The notes beneath the pieces were generated by a model. It had not been told where the DNA came from. It was given only the letters and a program-made list of their open reading frames with translations, and searched no databases. 41,679 bases of DNA. It comes from Minisyncoccota bacterium (GTDB lineage Bacteria > Patescibacteriota > JACMRA01). Below are positions 33,426 to 41,678 of this stretch, piece by piece. Position 1 is the stretch's first letter. Each line of letters opens with the position of its first letter. The stretch covers positions 1-41,679 of the forward strand of contig JACMRA010000009.1 of assembly GCA_014376695.1 (NCBI GenBank), written 5' to 3'. The translations under genes and the position numbers were made by a program.

Positions 33426-34382
33426 ATGCCTATGTCAAAAATACTCCCCAGCAAGTTAACTATAATTGTCCCTTGCTATAACGAGGAAGCTAATATAAAA
33501 GCTTTATTAGAAACTCTCCAAAAGAACCTCAAGCCAGTGGCTGGTTGGGAAATCCGATACCTACTAGTCAACGACGGTAGTAGGGATAGCACTTGGCAAA
33601 TAATTAGTCAGCTAGCTCAGGAGAGTGCAAATATTCTAGGTTTGAATCTTAGTCGAAACTTTGGTAAAGAGGCGGCTCTTTTGGCTGGGATTGAACAAGC
33701 CCCCCTATCGGATGCTTACCTTACCTTGGACGCTGATTTACAAGACGACCCAAAGATTATAGCCGAAATGATCAAAAAGCTTGACACAGGCTACGATATT
33801 GTTTACGGTCAACGCAGCGAACGTAAAGACAGTCCACTATATATATTTTTGGCGTCGGGCTTTTATTGGTTGATGGATATGGCAACCAAAGGAGCTATCC
33901 CAAAAAATGTAGCTGATTTTTATATTTTTAACGAGCGGGTCCGCTTAGAGTTCCTGAAACTCCAGGAGTCCGTTCGATTTACTCGAGGTCTTTTGTTCTA
34001 TACAGGGTTCAAAAAAGCCCCTGTTATGTACACTCGGGAAAAGCGAGTAGCTGGATCAACTTCGTGGAACTATTTCAAATTATTTAAGTTTTCGCTCGAT
34101 GGGCTAACTAGCTTTAGTACTTTTCCGCTCCACTTAATTTCGATTATTGGTTTTGTTGGTTGTGCAATGAGTATTTTTGGCGTAGTTATTTATGTGGCTT
34201 ATTCAGTCTTTTCGGGAGTTAGTGGGACAAACGGCTGGGCAAGTATTATTTTGCTGATTACTTTTTTTGGCAGCCTTCAAATTACGATGCTTGGAATTAT
34301 CGCCGAATACATAGCCCGCAATACTCTAGAAATTAAGAACCGCCAAAAATATATAGTAATGGACAGGGTTAATTTAGACTGA
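33426..34382 (+). CDS. GT2 polyprenyl-phosphate glycosyltransferase (GtrB/DPM1-like)
   Basis: The 318-residue product begins LTIIVPCYNEEANIKALLE, has VNDGSRDSTW and SRNFGKEAALLAGIEQA, and the metal/nucleotide motif LDADLQDDP; later come GQRSERKDSP, FTRGLLFYTGF and the REKRVAGST segment. Two C-terminal membrane helices (about 235-265 and 275-300) anchor it. This is the layout of GtrB/dolichol-phosphate-mannose synthase-like enzymes, which load a hexose from a nucleotide sugar onto undecaprenyl phosphate on the cytoplasmic side. The GT-C enzyme at 26490-28280 is a plausible user of the product. ATGs at 33426 and 33432 are both possible starts. Its stop is TGA, and it overlaps the next convergent gene by 14 nt. 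Confidence 0.9.
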   Translation: MPMSKILPSKLTIIVPCYNEEANIKALLETLQKNLKPVAGWEIRYLLVNDGSRDSTWQIISQLAQESANILGLNLSRNFGKEAALLAGIEQAPLSDAYLTLDADLQDDPKIIAEMIKKLDTGYDIVYGQRSERKDSPLYIFLASGFYWLMDMATKGAIPKNVADFYIFNERVRLEFLKLQESVRFTRGLLFYTGFKKAPVMYTREKRVAGSTSWNYFKLFKFSLDGLTSFSTFPLHLISIIGFVGCAMSIFGVVIYVAYSVFSGVSGTNGWASIILLITFFGSLQITMLGIIAEYIARNTLEIKNRQKYIVMDRVNLD

Positions 34383-35166
34383 TACCTTTGATATTTAATG
34401 CTATATCCAGCAGTCCTTTGACTTCATCATCGGTTAGGGAATCGAGGTCTTTACTAATGTCAATATTAACAAATTCTCCACCAGATTTTTTGAGTTTCTT
34501 GTTTTGGGTACTCTGACAGAATGAAATTTTGGATTTATCCTTGCCTTTGTTGATGATGTTACCTGTTATGGATTCTGGATAGTCTTTGGTAATAAAGTTT
34601 TCGATAGGTTCAATACCACCAAAATTAGAACTAATTTTTCCTGCGGGGTCAGTATTGACAATCATGGCATATTTATTGTTAGCAACTAGCTTATGCTCGC
34701 CTTGTAGATAACAGGTTGGAGTTCCAGAATCTGGGTCGGAGGTATTGGCAAAGTTGACTTGGAATTTAAGACTATTCTTTGTCATCACGATAAATTTGTC
34801 GGTCATGTTATTCGTTCCGTTAGCTTTGGTGACATCTTCGGCTCGGGTTTCTATTTTCCAATCTTTGGGGTATTCTATTGCAAACTCTGGTTGGTCATTG
34901 AGTGTAAAAACTTGTTTATTGTTGGTAGTCTCCTGAGTTTTGAAGGGGAGCGGTGCTTTGGTGATTTTGTATTCGTCGTCAGGATTTTTGAGTGATTGGC
35001 TGCTTTTATTGAGGCTAAAATTCTTGTCAACATAACCTTTGTAGACGAATGACCCCACAAAAGTCCCAACTAAAATAAATAGAACAGATATTACGATAAA
35101 AATTGAAAGGTTTCGGTGGTAGTAGGACTTAGCTGTCATTTTTGGATTTGGGGAGATGATTGGCAT
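34369..35166 (-). CDS. Membrane-anchored extracellular protein, hypothetical
   Basis: The 265-residue product has one hydrophobic segment (IFIVISVLFILVGTFVGSF, about 22-42) after a basic N-terminus, giving a signal-anchored protein with a large outside domain. That domain has FAIEYPKDWKIETR, a pattern common to PsbP-like/DUF1795-type surface or lipoprotein domains, then YLQGEHKLVANNKYAMIV and a helical end (DLDSLTDDEVKGLLDIALNI). Two Cys residues (about 157 and 219) could form a disulfide. I assign no function; the PsbP-like note is only a pattern match. It converges with, and overlaps by 14 nt, the glycosyltransferase gene. Confidence 0.72.
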   Translation of the reverse strand: MPIISPNPKMTAKSYYHRNLSIFIVISVLFILVGTFVGSFVYKGYVDKNFSLNKSSQSLKNPDDEYKITKAPLPFKTQETTNNKQVFTLNDQPEFAIEYPKDWKIETRAEDVTKANGTNNMTDKFIVMTKNSLKFQVNFANTSDPDSGTPTCYLQGEHKLVANNKYAMIVNTDPAGKISSNFGGIEPIENFITKDYPESITGNIINKGKDKSKISFCQSTQNKKLKKSGGEFVNIDISKDLDSLTDDEVKGLLDIALNIKGISLN

Positions 35167-35325
35167 AAAAAAAGTTAGTTAAAATCAGTATTTATTTTTT
35201 GATCTGTGTTAGTGAATATCTGAGTTAGGATGTTTTTTGATAGAATGTCAAGTTGACAAAATGCGACAAATATTTTTATTTAATCCTATACAAACCGGCC
35301 AAGCAAAACGCATAATCGCGAGCCT

Positions 35326-35649
35326 ATGATCTATCTAAACACAATAAAACAAAAACACAATCAAATTAGCACAAAACGTCGCAGCCACAAACGATCAGCT
35401 AATCAGTTTTTGAAACTGCCTGACTTTAGTTTTGCGACTAACTATTTTTGGCGCTCGAGAAGCCTTCAAATTGTAGTTTTTTTGCTGGTCAGTGCGGTAC
35501 TAACCTTTGGGGTTATGACTATCAATAGTAGCAGTCTTAACACCAATGCCTATACCCAAGATACTCAAATCATTAATAATTACACTAATAAAGAGGCTAA
35601 TAATTCCCAAAGCCAGCCTACAAACTTCCAAGCTATGTTGATTAAATAG
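35326..35649 (+). CDS. Small single-pass membrane protein
   Basis: The 107-residue product has a very basic N-terminal half (KQKHNQISTKRRSHKRSANQF), one membrane helix (SLQIVVFLLVSAVLTFGVM, about 46-64), then an Asn/Ser/Thr-rich outside tail. No family recognised. A CATAAT box (35311-35316) lies 9 nt before the ATG, and a TTGACA further upstream (35253-35258) has a T-rich -10 candidate. It lies 78 nt before the LAS peptidase gene on the same strand. The N-terminal charge fits a membrane protein with the inside-positive rule. Confidence 0.6.
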   Translation: MIYLNTIKQKHNQISTKRRSHKRSANQFLKLPDFSFATNYFWRSRSLQIVVFLLVSAVLTFGVMTINSSSLNTNAYTQDTQIINNYTNKEANNSQSQPTNFQAMLIK

Positions 35650-35727
35650 AGTACTTTTGACCAGATGCAAAAACATAGTCATAATTGTAGGTAATAACAA
35701 AAACCTGCAAATACCGTAATCTTGACT

Positions 35728-36855
35728 ATGCTAAAACAAATATCTGTACTTATAATCACTATGGTGATGATTTCAGCCATCACATTAACCGCTTTTTTGG
35801 GGTTAAACTCTAACGCTCAAGCCACATTAATTCCAACCGACGACAAAAGCCTCACTGCAATTCAAAATTTAATCGCTCGCGGCAAGATAATAGCCCCCTT
35901 CGATGCAGAGTACGGATTAGTATCTTCAATAAAAAACAAAAAACTGGCCTCGACAACAATAGATCTCATAATTTTAATCGCTAATCAATTCGATTCTATA
36001 GAGCTGACTAGTATCTATCGGCCTTACACAGGCGGCTGGCCTGCACATTCTAACGGGGAAGCAATTGATATGACAAGCGTCACGTATCAAGGCGTGCAAT
36101 ACACCCACCTTCAGGCGATTAAAAGCGAGAACCAGGTTGCAATGGGTGTCTGGGTTTATGTTGCTAACATCCTTCGAGAATCGGGTAGTGTTATTAGTGT
36201 GATTACGGCACTAGATCTTGCGGACAAATTTTCAAAGATCAGTGGCTTCAGTCGAAGTCAAATTACTGGCACCACTACCAATATCTCAGTACTTACAACT
36301 GAGAATGAGAGTAACCAAACAACGCGTCACGAAGATCATATGCACATTGAAGTATCTCCAAATAAGTCTGTCAACGGCAAAATTGACTCGCCAAATCCCA
36401 AAGTTAATGGCCAAGGTACCAGTCCTGATATCAACGGCGCTTCCAATCCCAATCCTACTCCCGTATCCAGCCCTATTTCGAGCTCTACCTCCAATCAGTA
36501 CACTGATAATCTGGAATGTAAAAGTACGCTTGGGCTAAATTATCGCTTTGGGACTACAAGTAACCAAATCAAGCAACTCCAAAACTGTTTAACCGCCCTT
36601 GGTCTGTTCAGCTTCCCTGCTGGTTCAACTGGTTATTACGGCAATGTCACAACGGCTAGCTACAACCAATGGCTCTTACGGGCAGATAATTGTCCAGTTC
36701 TAAAAAAAGTTAGTTGGTCGCAGGGCGAGCGCTCTCCAAGGGTCGAAGCCCTCCAAAGATGCTTAAGAACGGCTAACTTGTTTGATTACCCAAGTATTAC
36801 AGGTTTCTTCGGGCCGATTACTAATAATGGTTATAATAGGTGGCTCAAAATATAG
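35728..36855 (+). CDS. LAS-type peptidoglycan peptidase with two PG-binding modules
   Basis: From the ATG at 35728 the product has 375 residues (a TTG at 35722 would add two). A signal peptide (about 1-33, ending SNAQA) is followed by a LAS/M15-type zinc peptidase: HSNGEAID (His107, Asp114) fits the H-x2-G-x-A-x-D motif, and HMH (His204, His206) supplies the second metal motif. These enzymes cut D-amino-acid-containing peptide bonds in peptidoglycan. After a Pro/Ser/Asn linker come two PG_binding_1-like repeats (about 265-320 and 325-375): NQIKQLQNCLTALGLF with GYYGNVTTASYNQWL, and RVEALQRCLRTANLF with GFFGPITNNGYNRWL. Each repeat contains Cys. It may remodel the cell's own wall or attack a partner's. 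The spacing between the two zinc motifs is longer than in minimal members. Confidence 0.84.
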   Translation: MLKQISVLIITMVMISAITLTAFLGLNSNAQATLIPTDDKSLTAIQNLIARGKIIAPFDAEYGLVSSIKNKKLASTTIDLIILIANQFDSIELTSIYRPYTGGWPAHSNGEAIDMTSVTYQGVQYTHLQAIKSENQVAMGVWVYVANILRESGSVISVITALDLADKFSKISGFSRSQITGTTTNISVLTTENESNQTTRHEDHMHIEVSPNKSVNGKIDSPNPKVNGQGTSPDINGASNPNPTPVSSPISSSTSNQYTDNLECKSTLGLNYRFGTTSNQIKQLQNCLTALGLFSFPAGSTGYYGNVTTASYNQWLLRADNCPVLKKVSWSQGERSPRVEALQRCLRTANLFDYPSITGFFGPITNNGYNRWLKI

Positions 36856-36877
36856 ATTGGCCACTAAGATTATAAGA

Positions 36878-37018
36878 ACAACAAAAAACTGTCTTTTTAA
36901 GGACAGTTAAGCTGTTGTAGAGATATGTAATCAATTAAACAAAACTTTTTAGGGAATTGTAAATCTGTTGCAGATATACTTCGGCCAAAAGCAATAAAGA
37001 AATAAATTCCTCTAAAAA
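36878..37018 (+). ncRNA. Possible structured RNA (orientation uncertain)
   Basis: Two structures are visible. Hairpin A: acaaca (36878-36883) with tgttgt (36913-36918) enclosing aactgtc (36887-36893) with gacagtt (36902-36908). Structure B: tttttag-ggaatt (36946-36958) pairs over 13 bp with aattcc-(t)-ctaaaaa (37005-37018, one bulged T) and encloses a small hairpin atctg-ttg-cagat (36963-36975). Read on the minus strand, hairpin A is followed by a T-run like a terminator. No known RNA family is recognised (not tmRNA, 4.5S or RNase P by their hallmark sequences). Confidence 0.35.
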
Positions 37019-37164
37019 CCTAAGTAAAAAATATAAGAACGAGAAAGAAATCAAAATATAAATAAATTTATACGGGTACTTCTTAATTCAACCTTTACTA
37101 TAATAGTATAATTCAAGTTTTTGTTTTGTGCAAATATATTTTTGCGGGCCACTGACTTTTTGGT

Positions 37165-37193
37165 TTGACAATTGGTTAGTATTCGAATTTAAT
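37165..37193 (+). promoter_or_regulatory. Promoter, short leader
   Basis: A perfect -35 TTGACA (37165-37170), 17-nt spacer and -10 TTTAAT (37188-37193). The ATG at 37207 is 13 nt downstream, leaving a leader of only a few bases. Confidence 0.72.
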
Positions 37194-37206
37194 TGATTAA
37201 AGTCGT

Positions 37207-37596
37207 ATGAAAGCCAAACTCAAAGAAAAGCTAGAAGAAGCCCCACCAGAGATGTTACTTGAGATATTAGATGCCCTCTGCGAAAAAAATAAGCATTTGG
37301 AGAATGAAATTGAATTTATTTTAAGCCCATCCAAAATCAAATACGCCCAAAGTTACTATAATCGTTTAGTCAAAACGGCAATCGACACTAATTCGTGGTC
37401 GCATTTTCCTAATAAGGGTATTGCCGGTCTCTGGACTTGTGTGGACAAGATGAGGCTGTTTCAGGACGCTGGCAACTATCTGGAGGCTCGCAAATTGAGT
37501 ATGGCCATTGAAGGAATTATTGAGCGATGTCGCCGCAGGTATAATAATCAAAATCAGGAAGGTTTAGACGAGATTGAAGGGGTGCTGGTTTGGTGA
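37207..37596 (+). CDS. Hypothetical helical protein
   Basis: The 129-residue product is soluble and charged. The first 45 residues form amphipathic helices (MKAKLKEKLEEAPPEMLLEI, then ALCEKNKHLENEIEFIL). The rest (YYNRLVKTAIDTNSW, GIAGLWTCVDKMRLFQDAG, LEARKLSMAIEGIIERC) looks like helical hairpins of TPR-like type. Three cysteines are scattered without a metal-binding pattern. No family recognised. It has its own good promoter, ends in TGA, and is 76 nt upstream of a large unknown gene on the same strand, which may be its partner. Confidence 0.72.
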   Translation: MKAKLKEKLEEAPPEMLLEILDALCEKNKHLENEIEFILSPSKIKYAQSYYNRLVKTAIDTNSWSHFPNKGIAGLWTCVDKMRLFQDAGNYLEARKLSMAIEGIIERCRRRYNNQNQEGLDEIEGVLVW

Positions 37597-37672
37597 TTTT
37601 AACCCGAGGTAGATTGACAAGAAATATTTTATAAAGAACTAATTTAGTAATTACTATCTAATTTCTAACAAT

Positions 37673-39466
37673 ATGCCTAATCGAGATATCCTTCCCAATC
37701 CTACCGAAAACTACAGGACGTCAAAAACCCCTTTCAATGATTTAAAGTATCCCGAAAATAATGCACTGGTAAGCCTTTCGCCCAGTCAATTACAAACACT
37801 ACAAAGATATCTGAACCATAATTTTAGCCATTTGAGACGGAGTCCAGAGGCAATGGCAGCTGCTATGATAGAAGTTAGCGGTGGAGAGTTAGGAATACCA
37901 ATATTTGATCTTCGATTAGTGGCATTAAAGGAGGCTTTTAAAGGTTTAATTCAGACTAAGGATAATAGCCAATCAAGTATAGATAGCTCAGATATAACTG
38001 TTGATAGTGGACTAGATATTACTGATATCTATCAACAGGCACTAAGGAAAGTTTATACTCTGGTAGAGTTGTTAATTCCACGCTTTTGCGAGGCGAATGA
38101 TAGCAGCCGCCAACCAAAAACTTATAGGGACGGAAGAAATAATTCTTTTAATAGGCTATTTTTCTTCGAAAGTTTAATTGAGGCAAGGGCCGACATCTTA
38201 GAAGTTAAGTGTAATCCAAGTATAGAGCTTCTAAAAAACAGACAAGGATTTGACACGATCGAAGAGGGAGAAGCATTTAAAGATCTCGTTGAGTTATTAG
38301 TAGAATTTCAAGATTCAATTACTTATACCTATGCGGCTTTAGGTAATTTAATATCTGCAGGGACACCTGACGGGGTTGATCCAAAATATTTCATGAATGA
38401 ACTCAACACTGCTTTTGCTAGTGAGGACCATCAATTTCTGGAATTACTTGGCTACAATCTAGCTTCTTTTATTGCCCTAGCACTAACAACTGTCTTATTA
38501 AAAAACCGAACCCCAAAAGAACTTGCGACCGAAAAACTTATCATAGGCTTCCAGGGTGAATCTGTTGATCTGCCATATGTTACACATCCCAAAGAAGCGA
38601 CCGAATCTTTAGCTCTCTTCGATTCATCTGAAATGAACCATGGTTTAGCTGAAACAAGCGGCACGATCCCGCCGTTAGTACTTGGTCAATGTTTAAGTGC
38701 TTTGGTTTATTCAGATTTTGATAGACTTTATGAAATTACGATAGAACGAGGAAAGTTATATCAAGTATTTTGGAATACCTTTATATCTAAATTAGACACA
38801 GAATTAGGAATTAAAAACCCATTCAAATTTAGTTGGATAGGCTTAACACCGGATGAGCAACAGGCTATTAAAATGAGGCAGATCTCTCCAGAGGACGTTG
38901 CCGAGATTATGAGCAAATTAACCTTATCGACTCCACCCTGGGTTTGGGAGAGTAAAAACGGAATGACTAATGATATGATAAAATCTCATATAATCGCTAC
39001 CCATAAAGCCTTGCCTAAACCGATTAAGGCCACCGAAAGTTTAGCATATGTCCCTTTATATTCAGGATACAGCGAAAAGGCTATTACGCAAATGGTTAAA
39101 AAAATATTTTACAAACCAAATTCCAAATCTACTGAATATCATGTTGTGCATCCGGTAGTATTGGAAACTTTAGTAACCATGATTCCGAATTCTGAAATTG
39201 TGCTTAACGACGATAGAACACTTCAAAGCCTTAAAATAGACGGCACTAAATACTTCAATTTTACAGATGATGGAATCAAAGAAATTCAATCAGGGTTAAT
39301 GGAAGCTATATATGAGCACTCTTTTGATGGGACACTTATTTCCAATGATGCCGGTTTAAGTCATAGTCAAGATCCTTTAGTTGCTTTACTGGGTGGTTCA
39401 GGTGGTTTGAGTCAAGCAGGTGTGACACCCGCAATTAAACCTGTCAGGAATATTGATGCGATTTAA
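37673..39466 (+). CDS. Large cytoplasmic protein of unknown function
   Basis: The 597-residue product has no signal peptide, membrane helix or recognised motif. It begins with a disordered polar tail, then mostly helical sequence (LSPSQLQTLQRYLNHNF; LRKVYTLVELLIPRFCE; FKDLVELLVEFQDSITYTYA), and a more beta-rich final third (STEYHVVHPVVLETLVTMI; LQSLKIDGTKYFNF), ending with a Gly/Ser-rich tail. I find no Walker, nuclease or protease signature. The codon pattern resembles the A+T-rich neighbours rather than the housekeeping genes. A TTGACA lies at 37614-37619, but no well-spaced -10 accompanies it. It converges on the ABC-F gene, with a hairpin between them. Confidence 0.72.
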   Translation: MPNRDILPNPTENYRTSKTPFNDLKYPENNALVSLSPSQLQTLQRYLNHNFSHLRRSPEAMAAAMIEVSGGELGIPIFDLRLVALKEAFKGLIQTKDNSQSSIDSSDITVDSGLDITDIYQQALRKVYTLVELLIPRFCEANDSSRQPKTYRDGRNNSFNRLFFFESLIEARADILEVKCNPSIELLKNRQGFDTIEEGEAFKDLVELLVEFQDSITYTYAALGNLISAGTPDGVDPKYFMNELNTAFASEDHQFLELLGYNLASFIALALTTVLLKNRTPKELATEKLIIGFQGESVDLPYVTHPKEATESLALFDSSEMNHGLAETSGTIPPLVLGQCLSALVYSDFDRLYEITIERGKLYQVFWNTFISKLDTELGIKNPFKFSWIGLTPDEQQAIKMRQISPEDVAEIMSKLTLSTPPWVWESKNGMTNDMIKSHIIATHKALPKPIKATESLAYVPLYSGYSEKAITQMVKKIFYKPNSKSTEYHVVHPVVLETLVTMIPNSEIVLNDDRTLQSLKIDGTKYFNFTDDGIKEIQSGLMEAIYEHSFDGTLISNDAGLSHSQDPLVALLGGSGGLSQAGVTPAIKPVRNIDAI

Positions 39467-39483
39467 ATATCAGAATTAAGAAG

Positions 39484-39508
39484 AGCTCGTTGAGGGCGAG
39501 CTGGTTTT
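39484..39508 (+). terminator. Probable terminator
   Basis: A 6-bp G+C-rich stem, agctcg (39484-39489) and cgagct (39497-39502), with a 7-nt loop, then GGTTTTGG, a short U-tract. It lies 17 nt after the stop of the 597-residue gene, in a convergent gap. Confidence 0.55.
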
Positions 39509-39526
39509 GGAGGAGTAATCATTAAT

Positions 39527-41281
39527 CTACCCCTCCAGCTCTTCTACCGCTTTGCTAATCTCTAGCCATTTGGCTTCGGTTTCGAGTAGTTGAGAGGCTG
39601 ACACACTGCCACTAGGATTAGTCTCTACTTTGGCACTCAAGGTTGCCATTTTGCGGTTGACTTTGTCTAGGTCTTTTTTTAGGTTGTAGAGTTTGACTCG
39701 CTGCTCTTTGTCTAGGGTTTTGGCGGGTTTGCTATCGCTTGGATTAACGCTGTAACCGCTACTTGCTGGAGTTGATTGTTCATTTGCAACTTCTTGTTCT
39801 TTGTTCCAGACATAATCTTCATAGCTACCTTGGATGACTTTGACGCTACCGTCTCTAACTTCCCAGATTTCATTGGCCAAAAGATTAACGAATGTTCGAT
39901 CGTGGGATACAACCATAACCGTCCCGTTGAAATCTCCGAGGGCTTGCCCCATAGCCTCAACTGTTTCAAAGTCAAGATGATTTGTTGGCTCATCGAGTAG
40001 TAGAACGTCCACATTAGACAGGAAGAGTCCAGCAAGACACAAACGGGCTTTTTCACCTCCCGAGAGTACCGATATTTCCTTGAAGGCGTCATTTTTTTTG
40101 AACAGGAAGCATGACATAACTCGAAGGACTGTATCATCGGATAGGCCGTCAGCTTTTTTGGATTTGAGGTATTGCTCGACTGTATCCTCTGGATTGAGAG
40201 CCAGATTGACGTGCTGGGCGTAGAAACCAATTTTGGCGCTGTTAGCCCATTTCATAGTCCCGCCTAAGACATCCAACTTGCCGGCAATGGTCTTGAGTAG
40301 TGTGGATTTTCCCTGTCCGTTGTCTCCTAGGATGGCTACTTTACGGCCTTTTTCGGTGGTGATACTTATGTTGGTGGCGATCGATTTGCCTGGGTAACCA
40401 ATATCTAGCTTAACTAGGTCGAGGGCTGTTCCGCCTCGGGCGACTACTGGAGGAATCCACATACGGACAGTGGCTAGAGGGTTATTGATAGCAATTTTTT
40501 TGGAGTCCATTCGGATAATGGCTTTGGCCTTGGACTGGGCAGATTTGGCCATTGAGGCCTTGGCACCGAATCTATCAACGAAGGTTTGGAGTTGCTTTTG
40601 CTTTTTTTCGATGTTTTTGTTGACGCTGGTTGCTAGGGCTTTTTGCTCGGCTTTAAATTCTAGATATTCTTCTAAGGGTTCTGGGTGGAGGACAATTTGA
40701 CCGTCCTCGACTTCCATTGTGGCGGTACAAGTCTTTTTGATAAATTCTCTATCGTGAGTAATACAGAGGAAACCGCCCTTAAAAGTCTGCAAAAAGTTCT
40801 CTAATAGAATCAGAGTTGAAAGATCCAGGTAGTTAGTCGGCTCGTCCAACAACAAAAGATTTGGTTCAAAGAGCAAAGTCGAGGTCAGTTTAACACGCAT
40901 CTGAAAACCACCAGAGAGATTGGAAATTGGATTGGTCAACATATCCCCTTTGAGTTGGAATTGGCTGGCTACTTTGGCACATTCCCATTCTTCCCGCCCA
41001 GTGTAGCGAGTCAAAAAACCCATAATTGTTTCGGAAGGATCGTAGGGGTCGACCTGTGGAATATAGCCAAGTCGGAGGTCGGAGGTCTTGATAACTTCGC
41101 CCCAGTCAGGTTGCTCAAGGTCCATTATCATCTTGAAAAGAGTTGATTTGCCGGCTCCGTTTCGACCGATAACTCCGATTTTGACTTTTTCGGTTATTGA
41201 GACATTGGCCTCGTCAAAGATAACTTTTGGGCCGTAGGTTTTTTTTAGATTGAGGATTTGGAGGAGTAATTTGTCTGCCAT
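39527..41281 (-). CDS. ABC-F family ATPase
   Basis: From the ATG at 41281 (MADKLLLQILNLKK) the product has 584 residues; a TTG at 41299 could add six. Two ABC domains are complete: Walker A GRNGAGKST, signature LSGGFQMRVKL, Walker B LLLLDEPTNYLDL; then GDNGQGKST, LSGGEKARLCL and VLLLDEPTNHLDF. No membrane segments. The linker between them is a charged coiled coil (EKKQKQLQTFVDRF), and a C-terminal coiled coil (LKKDLDKVNRKM to ISKAVEELEG) resembles that of Uup-type and other ABC-F proteins. ABC-F proteins act on the ribosome to rescue or regulate translation; some protect against antibiotics. The subtype cannot be set from motifs alone. Confidence 0.93.
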   Translation of the reverse strand: MADKLLLQILNLKKTYGPKVIFDEANVSITEKVKIGVIGRNGAGKSTLFKMIMDLEQPDWGEVIKTSDLRLGYIPQVDPYDPSETIMGFLTRYTGREEWECAKVASQFQLKGDMLTNPISNLSGGFQMRVKLTSTLLFEPNLLLLDEPTNYLDLSTLILLENFLQTFKGGFLCITHDREFIKKTCTATMEVEDGQIVLHPEPLEEYLEFKAEQKALATSVNKNIEKKQKQLQTFVDRFGAKASMAKSAQSKAKAIIRMDSKKIAINNPLATVRMWIPPVVARGGTALDLVKLDIGYPGKSIATNISITTEKGRKVAILGDNGQGKSTLLKTIAGKLDVLGGTMKWANSAKIGFYAQHVNLALNPEDTVEQYLKSKKADGLSDDTVLRVMSCFLFKKNDAFKEISVLSGGEKARLCLAGLFLSNVDVLLLDEPTNHLDFETVEAMGQALGDFNGTVMVVSHDRTFVNLLANEIWEVRDGSVKVIQGSYEDYVWNKEQEVANEQSTPASSGYSVNPSDSKPAKTLDKEQRVKLYNLKKDLDKVNRKMATLSAKVETNPSGSVSASQLLETEAKWLEISKAVEELEG

Positions 41282-41354
41282 AAATGTCGCTTGAATCAAT
41301 AAATTAGGTGTATATACTCTAATCGTTGCTCAAGATACCTAAGATGTCAACTGG

Positions 41355-41678
41355 TTATTTGTGGACTGCCCTGCCTGATGCCCTGTATCGTACGATTAGA
41401 GTTATGAAGTAAGTGAACCAAAGAATTGGAGCAGGGAGGAAGAGCATAAACGCTGTGCTAGAATCAAAATAAGGTATCCCAAAAAATGAAATTATAATAA
41501 GGAAGTAGCAAACAAGATTTATTACGCTTAGTATTGGAAATGGTTCGTTTTTTGATCGGCTTCTGATGAGGCTTGTAAGAATACTAACTATTTGCCAGAG
41601 TATGCCAAGGAAACCTAGGAGAAGTAAGAGGAGACCAATCAAAATAGGAGTTAAGCCAAAAATAGATGATTGAAAGAA
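41355..41678 (-). CDS. Small membrane protein (5' partial)
   Basis: The reading frame is open to the window edge, so the start may lie outside; a TTG at 41642 is an internal alternative that would give 95 residues. Three hydrophobic segments are visible (GLLLLLLGFLGILWQIVSIL; ILSVINLVCYFLIIISFFGI; FMLFLPAPILWFTYFITLIV) separated by short polar loops, with a basic tail (RYRASGRAVHK). No family recognised. It is on the same strand as the ABC-F gene and 73 nt upstream of it. Confidence 0.65.
   Translation of the reverse strand, partial: FFQSSIFGLTPILIGLLLLLLGFLGILWQIVSILTSLIRSRSKNEPFPILSVINLVCYFLIIISFFGIPYFDSSTAFMLFLPAPILWFTYFITLIVRYRASGRAVHK

Larger units (their letters stand above)
36856..37206. 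other. Non-coding region with predicted RNA structures
   Basis: I see no gene here. It holds the paired segments at 36878-37018, a 13-bp palindromic TACTATAATAGTA (37096-37108) that contains a TATAAT, a T-rich run resembling 6438-6470, and the promoter at 37165-37193. Confidence 0.6.

Noticed and set aside
36878-37200. CRISPR array or tracrRNA-like element in the gap
   Set aside because: There is no regularly spaced repeat and no cas gene in the window; the inverted repeats differ in sequence.
39712-40230. 172-codon minus-strand frame inside the ABC-F gene
   Set aside because: It is another frame of the ABC-F sequence, which has complete motifs in its own frame.
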